A stretch of DNA of 64,000 bases from Flammula alnicola (taxonomy: Eukaryota; Basidiomycota; Agaricomycetes; Agaricales; Strophariaceae): contig JADNRV010000210.1 in NCBI GenBank assembly GCA_015499995.1, positions 1-64,000 of the forward strand, in the 5' to 3' direction. Shown in pieces: positions 31,499 to 43,928 of this stretch. Made by a program: the position numbers and the translations under genes. The notes under the pieces were generated by a model. That model saw only the letters and a program-made list of their open reading frames with translations. It was not told where the DNA came from and ran no database searches. Each line of letters begins with the position of its first letter. Within the stretch, counting starts at the first letter, position 1.

Positions 31499-33937
31499 AT
31501 GTCCATCCGCCCCACGAAAAGAAGAAGAACGGACAACGTATGTTTAAGATGGCGTGTCCACCTATCCGTGATAAGAAACTGACGGAGACTCTCAGAATAT
31601 ATTTATGGACTTGGAAGCAGTCGCGGATGATGTGTTAGCCGATGATGTGCTGACAGATGGAGAGGAAGTACTGGAAGGTAAAGTGTCCGCTCGTGAAATG
31701 TAATACCGGACGCAGTATTGAGCACTTTTTGGGTTGCAGATGAACTGGACGAGGAGGAGACAAGATGGGACTCGGTAGCGAGCCATGCTCGGCTACGACA
31801 AGCTATGGCTGATAGGTGGTCAGAGGAAGCGCACCTTCTCAATGATCTGTTGGAACGAGCCACCAGACGAGCCGCCATGGAACGGGGGAGAACTGCTGAG
31901 GATGCGGGGTTCAGCTCTGAGTACGCAGCTGCAGACTATACCTTGTCTGAAGATGACAACTTGTGGGAGATTGGATGCAAGGTGAGTTGTAATCACAATA
32001 TTTTCTACTACCCGGCGACTAACATTAACTCTTGGCCAGCTTGGAAGCGAAAATGCAGCGGCCTTCAAGATACTCAATCTAGCTTTCCATCCTACGACTC
32101 CGCAGAACCTGGCGCGCTCTGCAATGGCTAACCCTTCCCGGCCTGGACGTATCTATGCCGAGGTTTCTACTCACCAGCAGGCAATGCGATTGGCCACGTC
32201 CATTAGTGAGCTAAACAAGGCCATGCTGCGACGGGTTCCTCGCGAGGAATGGGCTCAAATCCGCATCGTCGGGTCACCGAACATTAGCCGTCAATCATGG
32301 GGACGGGTCCGGGGAAAGAGAAAGGGTTGGGAACACTACAGAGGGGACGTGGGGCTCCTGGAAAGTGTTGAAGGGAAAATGGTCCTGCTGCTGGTACCCC
32401 GGATACGCTTCTCATCGCCAGAGGACCGCCTGTCGCGTCCCACACAGGCACTGGCTCTAAAAGAAATGGTGGAATCGATATTCGGTGAAGAAACAGTGGA
32501 GTTGCAGTCGGGAGGATCGTACAGGTTTGAGGGGAGACGATACACCAAGAAGGGTTTCCTCATGGTAAATATTGCCGAGATTGATCTCATGGATTCGGTG
32601 GATCCGCTGCCCAGCATGTCGATTTTGATGCTATTCTCTTCAAACGACGTCCTCGAGGCCGTTGCTCACGCCCGAACCGAAAATGGCATTATCGCAAGTC
32701 AGGTCAAACTCCACGATCGTGTCAAGGTGGTTCGGGGAGAATATCGTGGTCTTCTTGGACAGGTCCGGGATGTACGCGGGATGAAATCGCAGTATACCTA
32801 TTTACCCAGGATCTGTCGGAATATGTGCTGTGCAGAGATGTGAGATTGGCATTTCGCGTGGGGACGAAGTCATGGTGCTTGATGGTCCGAACTCAGGGCT
32901 TACGGGATGGGTCGTTGATATTTTCAACGATGGAATGAAGATATTGAATATGGAAAAGCAAGCCGAGGTATGGTTCTATATCTGTAAAGCACACTTAATC
33001 TGATTTTGGTAACAGTTTACTGTCTCATCCGGACAAGTAACGTTTCACAGCTCTGACTTTGTCACAACGACTCTGAGGCCTCGAAACCCAAAATTAAGAA
33101 ATAAACTGGGAGTCAAAGACCCCAATGAAGTGTACAAGGGAAAGCGGGTCATCGTAATTGGATCGCACGCCTTTAAAGGATATAAAGGTCTCATCAAGGA
33201 TACAAGTCTGCTTGGCAAGGCGCGGGTCGAACTGGAAGCGTGCCAGCAACGAGTGGTCGAGTTCTCTCTGGGGGACCTAGCATTGCTGTATGCACTTTAT
33301 AGCCTCGTCGCCCTCGAGCAATTCCTGACCTCATTTCTTCAGACGTCCTGACGAACGGTCCTTTACACTCCCCGCATACTCGGGAACCTCTCCACATCTA
33401 CCTCAAGAGGTCCCCCCCTCCCCCCCTCCCAGGACTCCTTTGCCTACCCCATCGAGCTCGAACGAGTTATCTCCAGCATGGGACCCTTCTTCTCGAACCC
33501 CACGTGCAGGAAGTCCTGTCCAGGTGTCTGCGACGGGGGACTCTCCATCGGGAATGCCAACGTCAGCTGGGCATTCCAATCACTGGCTTCGAGCTGAGGC
33601 TTTAATTGGCATTCGAGTCAAAGTAAGGGATACACGAGACGGCAGTGACGGTCGGATCCTGGAGGTTATCAAGATAGAGCAGGTTTACGCACGACTAAGA
33701 GAGGGAATGACATTCAAAAATGTTCCTTTGGAATACGTGGTTCCTGTCCTGCCAGATGCAGTTAGAGACTCTGTCACACCCTTTCGCGGTGAAAATCGAG
33801 GAAGGATTTTCAAAGTGAAAACTTGGGGGTTGGACACGTGCAAGGTGCGGCGTGAGGGGGTAAGATTGCGCAAGTCAGAAGTAGATCCAAGCTACCCCAC
33901 CGCCGACCTTGTTCAGGTTTTCCCACCGCACAAGTAG
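31499..33937 (+). CDS. SPT5-like KOW-domain protein
   Basis: Seven exons (31499-31537, 31596-31677, 31740-31981, 32040-32771, 32836-32967, 33016-33287, 33343-33937) give 697 aa. The short first exon encodes MSIRPTKRRRTDN, a likely nuclear signal, followed by an acidic stretch. Residues about 150-260 look like an NGN domain (RIYAEVSTHQQAMRLATSIS). At least four KOW motifs follow, e.g. DRVKVVRGEYRGLLGQV, DEVMVLDGPNSGLTGWVVD, KRVIVIGSHAFKGYKGLI and IRVKVRDTRDGSDGRI, with a Pro/Ser-rich linker at about 505-555. SPT5 pairs with SPT4 to control RNA polymerase II elongation; this is a diverged, shorter relative of the kind duplicated in agarics, so its role may be different. Divergent from the JmjC gene with about 400 bp between them. 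Confidence 0.78.
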
Positions 33938-34223
33938 ACTGATAGCCATTTGACATGGATTTAGATATATTTATTGTAACAATACCCTATATCTTTTTGT
34001 GCGCAAACGCCTTCACATATAAGTTTTGCATATCTAGGTTATTGTAAAGACCAGCCAAATTCCGCAATCTATTCATCCATAAAATACGCATCATATTCGG
34101 TGATTCATATTTAATATGATGGGAATGCTAATTAGCATCCTCAAGAAACAAGGCCGGAGATGTGGGAGGCTTAGTTCATTGATCTGGTGGCATACAAGGA
34201 TTCAGACACGAATAGATATTATC
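33938..34223. terminator. convergent 3' region, AT-rich
   Basis: The 3' ends of the SPT5-like gene (plus) and the transposase-like gene (minus) face each other over about 290 AT-rich bases with TATATCT and AATATGA-type motifs suited to 3'-end formation. No gene. Confidence 0.4.
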
Positions 34224-37200
34224 TTAATCTCGGTTACGATGTAGACTATTAATTAAGACAGTGGTAGCACCGCTAATACCAAATGTACCAGGTGGCCGGG
34301 CGTAGTATGCGACATGACCTATAATGTCGTCCTGTTCAAGTATCATCAAATGATGATTGTCAGAGTTGCGGGCATATACAACGTTGGCGAGGAAGCCTGG
34401 TCGCAATTGGTAGGGATTATGTTGGGCATCTTGTGGTGACAGGGGCTGGTGTAAGGAGAGCACAATAAATGTCCGTGAAAGCCCAACGTCGAGCTTGTAT
34501 CTCCACATCGACTCAATATGTCCGGAGTCGGGCCCCGATTCTTTTGATGCAAAGTGCACCGAGCTGTTGCCAGGATGCATATCGATTGTCGAGTAGTCTC
34601 GACCTTTGTGCTTGAAATGAAAGACAGGCACTGCAGCACGGGGAAGTACAAGTGCATTGTTTGGATGGGGTATGGCTTGCGCATGACGGAATTGGAGAGA
34701 GCGTGATACGGCGTTTAGATAGGCGAGGATGGCATTATAGACATCGACAGGAACAATCTTCAAGCCAGCACCGCTCGGATCTTCTTTTCGACTGGGTTTC
34801 TGTAAGAGAATGTCCATGGCATTAGTGACGGAATCAGAGGGCTTTGGGTAGAGGGAAGCGTTGCGAAGGAATGCCATGAGACGCCCACGCCGGCACATCT
34901 GGCGTAACATTGTGAAATCAATTTCCCCTAGCGTGTCTAAAATCAGTCGGCCGTCGGTCAACTCATGGGATGTAATACATACAGAGATGGTTGTTGGTCT
35001 TTATATTTTGAAGACGGCCGTTGTGTCGCTCGCCAGCAAACTCGCCTAGTCGCATTAGCGGGCCCCAGAACTTCATCAAATCTGCGTTATGCATAGCATA
35101 ATGGTGGTTTGGACGTGGTCCACTTTTTGGAAACAGAGTTTGTGACGATTTTTGGTACTTGATGTAGTGGTCAAGGTAGGCCGCAGGAGAATCCGGTGTT
35201 ACTGAATATGCACACACAATGTTTGTGCAGGTGACAAGGTTATAGAAATTGTTGAGTAGGGCATCATGGCGAATACCGACCCATACTTCAGGGAGGACGA
35301 GAGGCAGGAAGATGCTGAACAGAACAAACCATTGGTCTGCCTTCAATTTGCCATGGGATTTCTCTCCGAGGTCAGTTGGTGGTCGCTCCACCCAGCTTGG
35401 GATGACCACATCAGAGAGGCAGGCGCGAATCCTAGAGAGTTCCCCGGCAGTAAAGGTACAAGTTGCTTCCCAAGAAAGGTCGTCTTCTTCACCCTCCTCG
35501 GAATCTGAATCGGAGTCAGGCTGAAAGTCCACATCCCCATTGTCGGAATCCTGTTCATCTGGCAGGAGCATGGAAGCCTCTGAATGCATGCGCGTGATAT
35601 GGCTGGGAGTGTCTTCATACGATCGACTTTCCTCATAAAGGGTTTCCATCTCGTCCTCAAGAACATCTTCCCCGAGATTGAGGCCGGCCAGGGTGTCAAG
35701 AGGGTGAGTGCTTGTGGCTGTTCGGCCCAGATCATCATTGACATCGTCAACTTTGGATGGTGCTATTCCAACCCCCACCGGACACGGACATGATGCTGAA
35801 GTACCCCTTCCATCCAATTATGCATTATACCAAGTAACGTGTGACGGACAGGATCACCATAAGGCAATCCATGGAGAGACGACCAGCGAACGCCATGCCG
35901 TTTGAAGATTTCCTTGCGTTGTGACTTTGTGGTGGCCTCCTTCCACTCCATTGCAGCTGACAAGACTTCTGGTCCCTTGCGCTCCTCCCACGATAAATAA
36001 TTAAGGTCGTCCTTATCAGCATATAAGAGTTTGCAGAATGAACAGAAATGGTGAGATGCCACTCCGGCAAAACCGAGGGCTTTTCGTATAGCAAGCAAAT
36101 CGCCGATGCGGGCCAAGAGTGCTGCACGTCTTTGGATTCCCTGTGGATGCCGATACGTTTTGATGAGTCGACCATCCCACATGGGTTTGAGGCGGTCAAC
36201 AACGGGGTCAGCAACAGCGGTGATTGTGGTCATAGTAGGCTCTTTGGGGGGTGGTGTGATGCCAGCAAAAAATGTGTTTTCGGGTAGGTGCTGGATGTCG
36301 AAGGGCAGATTCAAGCAGAACATCATGATTGCTCCACAGGACACTGACTTTCCAGCGATTTTGTTTGTGAAAGGATTGAACCAATCAATGTAATAGCTGA
36401 AGATGAGGTTTCCCGGGGTAGATGAGAAGGCGCCAAGGCTCTGCCATGCTGGGCTGTCCAAAATTGATCGCATGTCATCTGGTGAGCGCTTGTGGGTATA
36501 GGACTTGTCAATGATATCTTCGATTCCTGGCCGAGAAAGGAAGAACTCAAGCCAGGACTCAAAGTCCTGGGTTGAGTACAGTCGGCATGGTACAAGGCGG
36601 GAGCCGCCTCGAGTTGATCGAGTTGTCCAGAGTTTCTCGCCACATGGTTTAGCTCGCCGTGTTTCACGTCGAAGACAAATTTGAGGCAATGAATCTAGAC
36701 TATACTTGGACAAGCATTTTGGACAGCATATTGACCGTATGATATTAGGTTCAATGGAGAGAGCAGACATGGCACTACGAATATCGCGGGGTAGGTGGAA
36801 TGGTGGGAGGGAGACGTTGCCATCTTCACTCGATCTAAGGCGCGAGAGAAGGCTGCCGAGTTCCATCGCCGTTTGCACAATGAAAACTAGCACCTTCAAG
36901 AGTTGAGAAGTTGCGGCACGGCTAAGGCCACACACTAGATGGAGCCAAGCAGCCAGAGTACACACAGTGATGAACAACGACTCCCTAACAGCATCAATGC
37001 CTTCCAAGGCGTCAGTGTCTTATGACAATTCAATTTGTGGTACGACACTTACGATTTCCTCCCTCATTTGCCGCTCTTCTGGCAGTTTGTTGCAGCATCA
37101 CAGGTGCAAACGCAGGATTTGCTGGTTGCTACAAGGTTCATGGTTAACATTCAATATTCATCCCTCAGGGTTAAGCTAAGCATAAAACATACCGGCAAAG

Positions 37201-37381
37201 GCCCTGTCGGTGGGATGGGAAGGGTTGAAGGCCCGGTACTGCCTTGATCTTGCCGTCGATGATATTTGCGAGTCGATTCAGCCACACGTTTTCCAGGTTG
37301 ACGCTGACCAAAGTCGTTTGTAACAATCTCGGCCCTACAGAGCGAGCAGGTGCAGATTACACGAGGCGGTAGGTTGTCCAT
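34224..37381 (-). CDS. CACTA/Tnp2-type transposase-derived protein
   Basis: Five exons (37381-37193, 37128-37053, 37018-35773, 35710-34983, 34936-34224) give 983 aa with an unbroken frame. A Cys-rich N-terminus (RVICTCSLCRAEI) and a second one (CCPKCLSKY) suggest zinc binding. The central part, with MMFCLNLPFDIQHLPENTFF, ITPPPKEPTM, RIGDLLAIRKALGFAG and HHFCSFC, then HNWMEGVLQHHVRVRWG, has the layout of Tnp2-like transposases of the CACTA/EnSpm superfamily in Agaricomycetes. An acidic linker and a C-terminal domain (HFKHKGRDYSTIDMHPGNSS and PPGTFGISGATTVLINSL) follow. The exon 3/4 junction is the least certain. Intact coding suggests recent activity or domestication. CACTA-like termini with a 3-bp duplication are seen in the window on the 192-bp MITE at 9781. 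Confidence 0.75.
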
Positions 37382-39847
37382 TTCGCCAAGGAAGCAGGAG
37401 AGCGTGACGTCGGCCACTGTGACCAGCAAGCCATAAAGGTTGGAGAAAGTCACACATGTACCAAGGTAGAAATGAGCTCGGATGCCCACTGGACGATGAA
37501 ACTTGGATGAAACTGCAAGTCGAAACGGCGATGAACAAATGTGATTACACAGACTTATTTCCAACCATAACCAATTACAAGTTGTGGCGTTATCTGTCTC
37601 GGAGTCTACAAGGTCCTACGTCCGAAATATCATATCACAAAACAAATGTCAGCTGAAATATTGTTCTTGAATTCTCAGAGAACCTCGACTCACTACGTTG
37701 CTGCATGTAGGCGAACCCAACAAGCCCTTCTGACATGCCTGCTGCAACAAAATGGGACAAAACAGCGGCCTCCCATCTTCGCTTCCACCGTGACGCCCAT
37801 TCGCAAGCATCTATGACAAGAATATTGTCGACAACCGTCTGCCTTGCCTTACATCCGGAATGCGTTCAATGGCCGACCACTCCTCATCCATATTCAAAGT
37901 ACTTAGGCGTCAATATAGGCCAGCCTGTTGAAGCAGGAGAGGTGAGTTGATTATCGTTGACAATCTCAACCGCACGCCCGGAATGCGTTTGATGGCCGAC
38001 CGCCCCTCGTCCATGTTCACAATACTTAGAGGCAGGTATAGGCCAGTCTGTTGAAGAAGGATATGTGAGTTTCCTCTGTAGAAAATATTTTCATAAAGCA
38101 TATGTTAACTTTCAAGGTCGTTCATGGAAGATTTCTGCAAAACGAGTTGATCAGTGGCTTCAATGCAAGTGATTTTGAACCTTGTGTGCCCCATATTGAT
38201 GTCTGGTATCTAGCAACTTACAAGCTCTCAGACGTGCTGTTGCTCCTTTATTTTCCAGTGAACAAGTTGCCGCCGGTACGCAGGCTGAATTATGGAATGG
38301 TGTCTAAGGGCAGACAAAGAAAAACTATTTGATGACGGCGCCGTTTGCGCCGGCGCATGCATATACTCCGTCCTCTGTATATTCCTGAAGAGCAGATCTT
38401 GGTGAGCATCGCACTTGCAATATTTAACGGACGACTTTACAAATGCAGATGGTCCTTGAGCACCGCAGTGGCCGACCTCGCCGACACCACGCTATCCCCG
38501 CAGATTGGCATATGACGGTGCGCCCATTGCTCACGGTTACACGACCGCGAAGTTTTCAACGGCCAGTTCTTGGATGCCCTGAATTTGTTTCAGCTAACAG
38601 CAGAGAAAGGGAAGCAGGTCGCATACCTCTTCATCTATATAGATTGGCGCCCGCAAATTTGTCCACCACGGCGTTGCTCCTCGTCCAGCTTTGTAGCTGT
38701 AAATGAAGAACATTTGCTAGCATCTGCCTTTCCTATCCGGGACCCTCAGCAATTGCTAGCATCAGTTTGCCGTGGCCTAGGCCGGCGTCCTTTCCATCAG
38801 TGGGTGCGTTCACCGTTAGGCCCACATCCTTGCTACGGGTGGGTGTGCGTTCACCGTCGGTCGTGCTAGCGTATGCCATGGCTTAGGTGAGTTTTGAGGA
38901 GAAGAGAAGGAGACAGACTGCAGGAATCGACACTTTATTTCACAGGTTGACTAGTCTCTGCCTCTGCGCCCATCCAGGTAGCCAGGCTCGGGCTTCCTCT
39001 TCTCGGTCGTTGGCGGTGACTTTCCTCCCTCGTTTGCGGTCGTCTAGCACCAGCCTATCTAACATCAACCGCATCTGAGCATAAGTAAGCTTTCAAGGCC
39101 GAGACCTGAGACTTACGTGCGGTTAAACAGCGTATATTCTCTCGTTGCATTGCGAGGCCAAGTACCCGCATTAGTGGGAGGGAATAACCGTTGCAAGAAC
39201 AACAAGGACATATCTGTGCAGGCAGCGTTTCAATTTGGCTCTTGCGTTCAGCTGTTCGGCGTCTAGGACTGGAATTTGCAATGAATAGCTATAACGCTGG
39301 GGTAGGAGGTAAATGAGGTAAGGACTCTCTGAGTGGCCGCACTTGATGGGGAACTTAACTGAAGTATTCTTCCGTTCAGGGAGAGTCCATTCCACTTCTA
39401 CTTTTAGAAGTGAGCAGATCTTCGCTCGTTTCAAACTGGCGCGATTCAATGCAGTATTCAGGCCGAGCAAGCGGACTCTTTGGAATCTTTTTTGGACTCT
39501 TTTTAAATATTTTTTTAATGGACGGCTATAGCAGCTGAAAGCAGGCGTTCACAATAATTCAAGCAATTAGATCTCAACGAATGGACGAAGCAACTCTAGT
39601 AACCCATCACCGGTACGGCGCTGCTTTTTTTTTTTTTATTAAAGACCCAAGAATATCACAATTTTTGATATACCGAATTGTAGCAGAATCTCATAGCGGA
39701 ATCTCCACGGTTCCCGGACGATGGACCAGCCTATTTCAGGTTGAACTGCTCGATTTACCGAACCCAGGGGTGACTATAACACTAATATCATGAATCTCAC
39801 GCTCGGACGCGGTCCCTGCGGCGGAATGTTGGTACATAATTCCATTC
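37382..39847. other. gene-poor stretch with 123-bp tandem duplication
   Basis: No complete gene. Short coding-like phrases (FLDALNLFQLTAEKGKQ near 38563-38615; RRAVAPLFSSEQVAAGTQAE near 38230-38290) are isolated and in different frames, so they may be remnants. A tandem duplication occupies 37855-38073 and a T-run of about 14 lies at 39621. Confidence 0.45.
37855..38073 (+). repeat. 123-bp tandem duplication
   Basis: Two diverged copies starting CCGGAATGCGTT at 37855 and 37978; each ends with GTTGAAG...AGGAnA-GTGAGTT, i.e. with a splice-donor-like sequence, hinting at an ancient exon duplication. On the minus strand both encode a phrase like LLQQxGLY ... NMDE. Confidence 0.85.
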
Positions 39848-40996
39848 ATGTTTCTCTTTCATCCCTCCAATCCTGCCCAAAAACTCTACCTCCTCAACTC
39901 TCTTCGATTGTCTGGCATTTTCATGGCAATTATTACCAGTAAGAACTCAACGCTTATCCACCTGGAACTTTTTCCATCTAACTGAAAGCCTAGTCGTCCT
40001 CGCCGTCCTTATTATTTTTCACTTCTTCGCCCTCTCTGTCACCGCCCTTCGCCTTGTCAACAGATTCCTTTATTATCGGCTGTGGTTTGACGATGCTCTC
40101 GCTGCTATGTCAGCATGCGCAGATGCATTCATGGTCGGTATGCTTATATCCATGGGTAAGAGAACGTCTACATTTTCCATGATCTGGCGTTCAATATTTT
40201 AGCCAGCCGTTAAGAACCCACAAATAAGGCCAACTCAATACCGCATGGTATTCACAATTTACTTCTTTGTACTCTGGTACGTCGCCACAACTTGAACTGA
40301 AAATCACCTGACGTTGGTCAAGGTCGTCCAGAGCCAGCCTGGCCATGTCAACAGGTCGGCTACATATCCGTTCAAGAGAGCTTATTGTGAGGTTTTTGGC
40401 CCTTGCTGCCATGCTCATCAGCATGGGAATTGTCTATGGCGTCCTGGCCGCTATCTTTTGCGACAAAAAGTTGAACTGTACGGAGCCAAATTTATGTTTT
40501 TGCTATTTACCAACTTCGTTGGTAATATGTGCATTCATAAGTAAGGAACGTTAACTGCTAGGCTCGTTGCCATTCTGATTTCTTTACCAGCTGATATCGT
40601 TGTCGACGTCGGGATGGTATGCATGAACTGGTACATTATTGGCGGCAGGTTTCAAGCAAAGCTCGTGAGGAAACGCCTAGTGGTCCTTGGATTTTCAAGC
40701 TGTATATGTACCCTCATTTCCAGTGTCGTGTGCTGGCTGTCATACATAACTCACATCTCAGAAAACCATCTACTCTTCTTATGTCTTGCCAATTCTGTGG
40801 TGAGCAACTTCATTACTGGCCCTTAGCCCTAAGGGGAAAACTAACCGCCTTACCCTTACAGACAATAATATCTGTTCTTGTGACCAATGCGTCTGTGGTC
40901 ATAGGTATTATTTGCCGACGGCTTTATCCCGAGGATATAGAGGTCCAAATCGAAGATGTACCTCTCGACGCCGTGCGGCCATCCACCATATTATAA
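39848..40996 (+). CDS. seven-transmembrane protein (PTH11/rhodopsin-like architecture)
   Basis: Six exons (39848-39938, 39994-40155, 40207-40276, 40323-40540, 40591-40799, 40862-40996) give 294 aa with seven hydrophobic helices: IFMAIITIVVLAVLIIFHFF, the second around MSACADAFMVGMLISM, then YRMVFTIYFFVLW, FLALAAMLISMGIVYGVLAA, LVICAFITDIVVDVGMVCMN, VVLGFSSCICTLISSVVCWL and NSVTIISVLVTNASVVIGII. A Cys-rich loop (CDKKLNCTEPNLCFC) lies between helices 4 and 5. The short acidic tail is cytoplasmic or lumenal. The arrangement resembles fungal PTH11/rhodopsin-type integral membrane proteins, but I see no diagnostic family motif, so receptor function is only a possibility. Frame is intact. Confidence 0.72.
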
Positions 40997-42423
40997 TAAT
41001 CAGAAACAACCATTGAACGGCCAATCGACGCTGGATCTGAATAGCCCAACTTCCACTCCTTCCGTCAGCCCATCTTCCCATCTTTGGTGATAGGTATCGC
41101 TACCTGTCCGTCCGTCTTTCGTTTCTCATTCTTCGTTTTTTTATTGCCATTTCCATTCTGTCCCATTGTTTATCTCACTTGTCGTGTCCGTAGTCCATTG
41201 GATACAATTTATGCCAACCTGATGGTCAATAGCGCTTTTCTCCCATCCCTGACTCCATGCGAGTGAATGTAGATGATAGGCTTGCGGCAAACAAAAATCA
41301 GGAAGGTACTCAGAGCTGTGGCTGTGTAGTCAGGAGACAACAATTGCACTGCCACCACATAGCGCTTAATCTTTTAGTAAAGACTTTTACGTCAGAACGT
41401 TCAGATATTCGTCTGAAATGAATATCCCGACTCACCGACCCATGTTACGGACTCCGACTCTCCGGCACACCTCAAATCTCTGAATACTTCGTAGAGCTGT
41501 ACATAAGCCTCAATATATGTGTTATTCGTTTCAGTCATTTTTGAGATATTCAGGTATAGCCAACTCCATATCCATCGATTTTTTTCGTAGAGCCCATGGA
41601 CTTGCTGGAGTCACATACACCCCTTTGTCGTCGTCGCCGGCGCCAAACAACTTCAAAACAACGCGTCCACGTCGTCCACGGCCATCGTCCTGCTGTCACC
41701 GTCCCTGCGAAACCCCTCACCCACACCAGCTCATAGCTCGATGGCTGCGCCTGGAGACTTTGATCCCGCCTTGTACATGATATGTCCTGAACGCATCCTC
41801 GGCGGATTGCAACTGGCCAATGCTACACCATTATTCCCAAGGACGTGGTTTGTAAGGGTGCCAACGATGGCAAGCGCCATCGTAGTGTGAGTCCAAAGCT
41901 TCTCATAATTGGTGCATGATGATCTGAATGAACTTTTAGTGCGTGAACTGTGTATATTTGCGGTGGCCATTTGAAGACTGTCGTGGGTCTACCTTGTCCA
42001 GTCCAACGCGGCCCAATATCGAGAGGAGCCCGCCATGGCACGATTCACCCCGTATGCATTCGTTGCCCTCGGAGATTCTGGCAACAACCAAGCCACGACG
42101 CTATCACGTCAATCTTTCGCACCCCACATTGTCCCTGCCCTTCAAGTTGGTCTGTCGTCACTTCCTGTCCAATCTGGGCCTTCGACGACGCTCTTTTCTG
42201 TGGTCCCCTACGGTCGGACAACAGCAGGTCCTATCAAATGGGAAGACACGCCGCTCGTTGACCACGTCACACGGCTACGACGATTGTTCCCAGCTAATAG
42301 CCTGCGGAAGCTCGGGATGACTTGATAGAAGCTCGTGGATTCATGCGCGCACTCACTTCCAAAGGCCATAACGCTCACCTGAAGCATGGGCAAGAGGCGA
42401 TAAGAAGGAAGGAGGAGGCTTAG
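40997..42423. other. intergenic, no supported gene
   Basis: Overlapping ORFs around 41943-42325 have coding-like length but no motif and no splice logic. The right boundary is the end of inverted repeat E. Confidence 0.45.
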
Positions 42424-43884
42424 GTCGGTAGCTCCAGGCCGTACGCGACTTTGTGACTCGCGGCAGCCAAACGACTGCACCAACATCGTGGATACGGCGC
42501 AAGTAAGTCAGGCGCAGCTCCTCCTCCTGTCACTTGTTCACGTATGACCCGCGAGCAGCGTCACCGTGCGAGCAGCGCTTCGAACCATGCCCGTTTCCAC
42601 CCGCTGGGGTACATACGCTGGGGTACATAATTCCAGCTCTCCCGCGGCCGCCCACAGACAACCTTGCCACCACATATTGGGGCTCGATAATTGCCATTTA
42701 AGGCTAATCAAATCGTTGTACTTATTTAGTAATTTACGAATCATTGTATTTATTTGGCAATTTCCCCACACAACTGCACCGCTCATCCAACGTTCATCGA
42801 AAAAGTGAACAACTAACTGAGTTACATCCTTATGGTCTTCAATAGCGAATACGGTTATTCGAATATCACTACACTTGTCACTCGTTACAAAGTTAGGAAC
42901 GAACCCTCATATTATGCACGCTCACGGCATACGCTTACTCCCTCCAAATGAGAGCAATAATACACCAACCTCGATCATTTGGCATCTAGTCTGGAGTTCA
43001 GAGTGAGTAACTAATTTAAAAGCACTGCATTATTTGGGTGGTTGAGAAATAAGCTCTACTCAAGTGACTGCGAGAAAGTTTAGCAAGTGACTGCGAGAAA
43101 GTTTAGAAGACTGAAAAAAACCTGTACATTTTGTGTTTTTCAAACCTACTGCACCCATTCAAATGTATCTCATAGCAAATTTGAGAACACAGAGACATGC
43201 ACAACCCCGAGAAGTGCTCGTGAAAGCTGCTGAGACTGCTATTGCAAAATTGAGGCACGTTCTACCCGACAGCGGTGCGTTTTTGATCTGGTAAGTACTC
43301 TTAATTTTCCATCTCTTTTAAACGGGTATCGTTGAATGCTTATTTGTTCAAACTCTAGCGCACCCGTCCACAAATCCGACAATCACTTAACTGCGCGCGT
43401 CTTCGAAGGGGTAGGCGACGGCGCTTATGTGGGCGGGATACATTGGTATCTCGACGACCGCGATCCTACGTTCGAAGCAAAAAAAGAACTCGATGAAGGC
43501 GACGTCAAGTTTAGCAAACGCTACAACAATTGGAATTCAACAACGTTTTCCGTCGAGCGTTTGCGTTCTGACATTTGGCAGTAAGTTTCTGTACTTCTTG
43601 TACGTTTGTTAGTTGCTAACGTTAGATTACAGCGAATTCAAATAGTGGCGAAGACAATACGTAGATTGATAGTGAGGGAATGAATTCGAATAAACACGAC
43701 GCATGAGTACTATTAAATACGCAGAATATAAGGCGAGAACATTAAAAAAAAGAAAGAGCGTGACATCGGCCACTGTGACCGGCAAGTCAACCTGTGTCAT
43801 GACAGGTTATGACTTGCCGGTAACCTCTGTATGACTTAACAGGACAACCGGTCGGCCGACTTGACAGTTGAATGTCCGCCGTGT
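42424..43884 (-). repeat. inverted repeat E, right copy
   Basis: Inverted, nearly identical counterpart of 8777-10378. It lacks the CACTA-like MITE (empty site AGT at 42880-42882 on the complementary strand) and carries about 50 extra bases near 42600-42680, including GCGGCCGCGGGAGAGCTGG on the other strand. With the left copy it brackets a 32-kb island. Confidence 0.85.
42914..43584 (+). pseudogene. coding fragment in repeat E, right copy
   Basis: Same three pieces as at 9076-9746 but on the plus strand: IWHLVWSSE piece (42914 on), QPREVLVKAAETA piece joined through a GTAAGT-TCTAG intron to the DNHLTARVFEGVGDG piece ending DIWQ at 43581 before a new donor. The first junction does not keep phase. 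Partial or dead gene of unknown family. Confidence 0.5.
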
Positions 43885-43928
43885 CAGGAGTGGTGACCAT
43901 TGCAAGGGGGCCCATGTATCCTCAGGGT

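Noticed and set aside
34224..37381. KDZ or Plavaka transposase
   Set aside because: The central motifs (LNLPFDIQHLPEN, FAGVASHHFCSFC, HNWMEGVLQHH) fit the Tnp2-like group better, and I could not find the motifs I associate with KDZ or Plavaka.
42035..42325. 96-aa ORF next to repeat E
   Set aside because: Three overlapping frames are open and none shows conservation-like patterns or neighbouring exons.
8777..43884. Starship-like giant element
   Set aside because: No tyrosine-recombinase captain gene is visible at either end; Starships are also known from ascomycetes rather than basidiomycetes.
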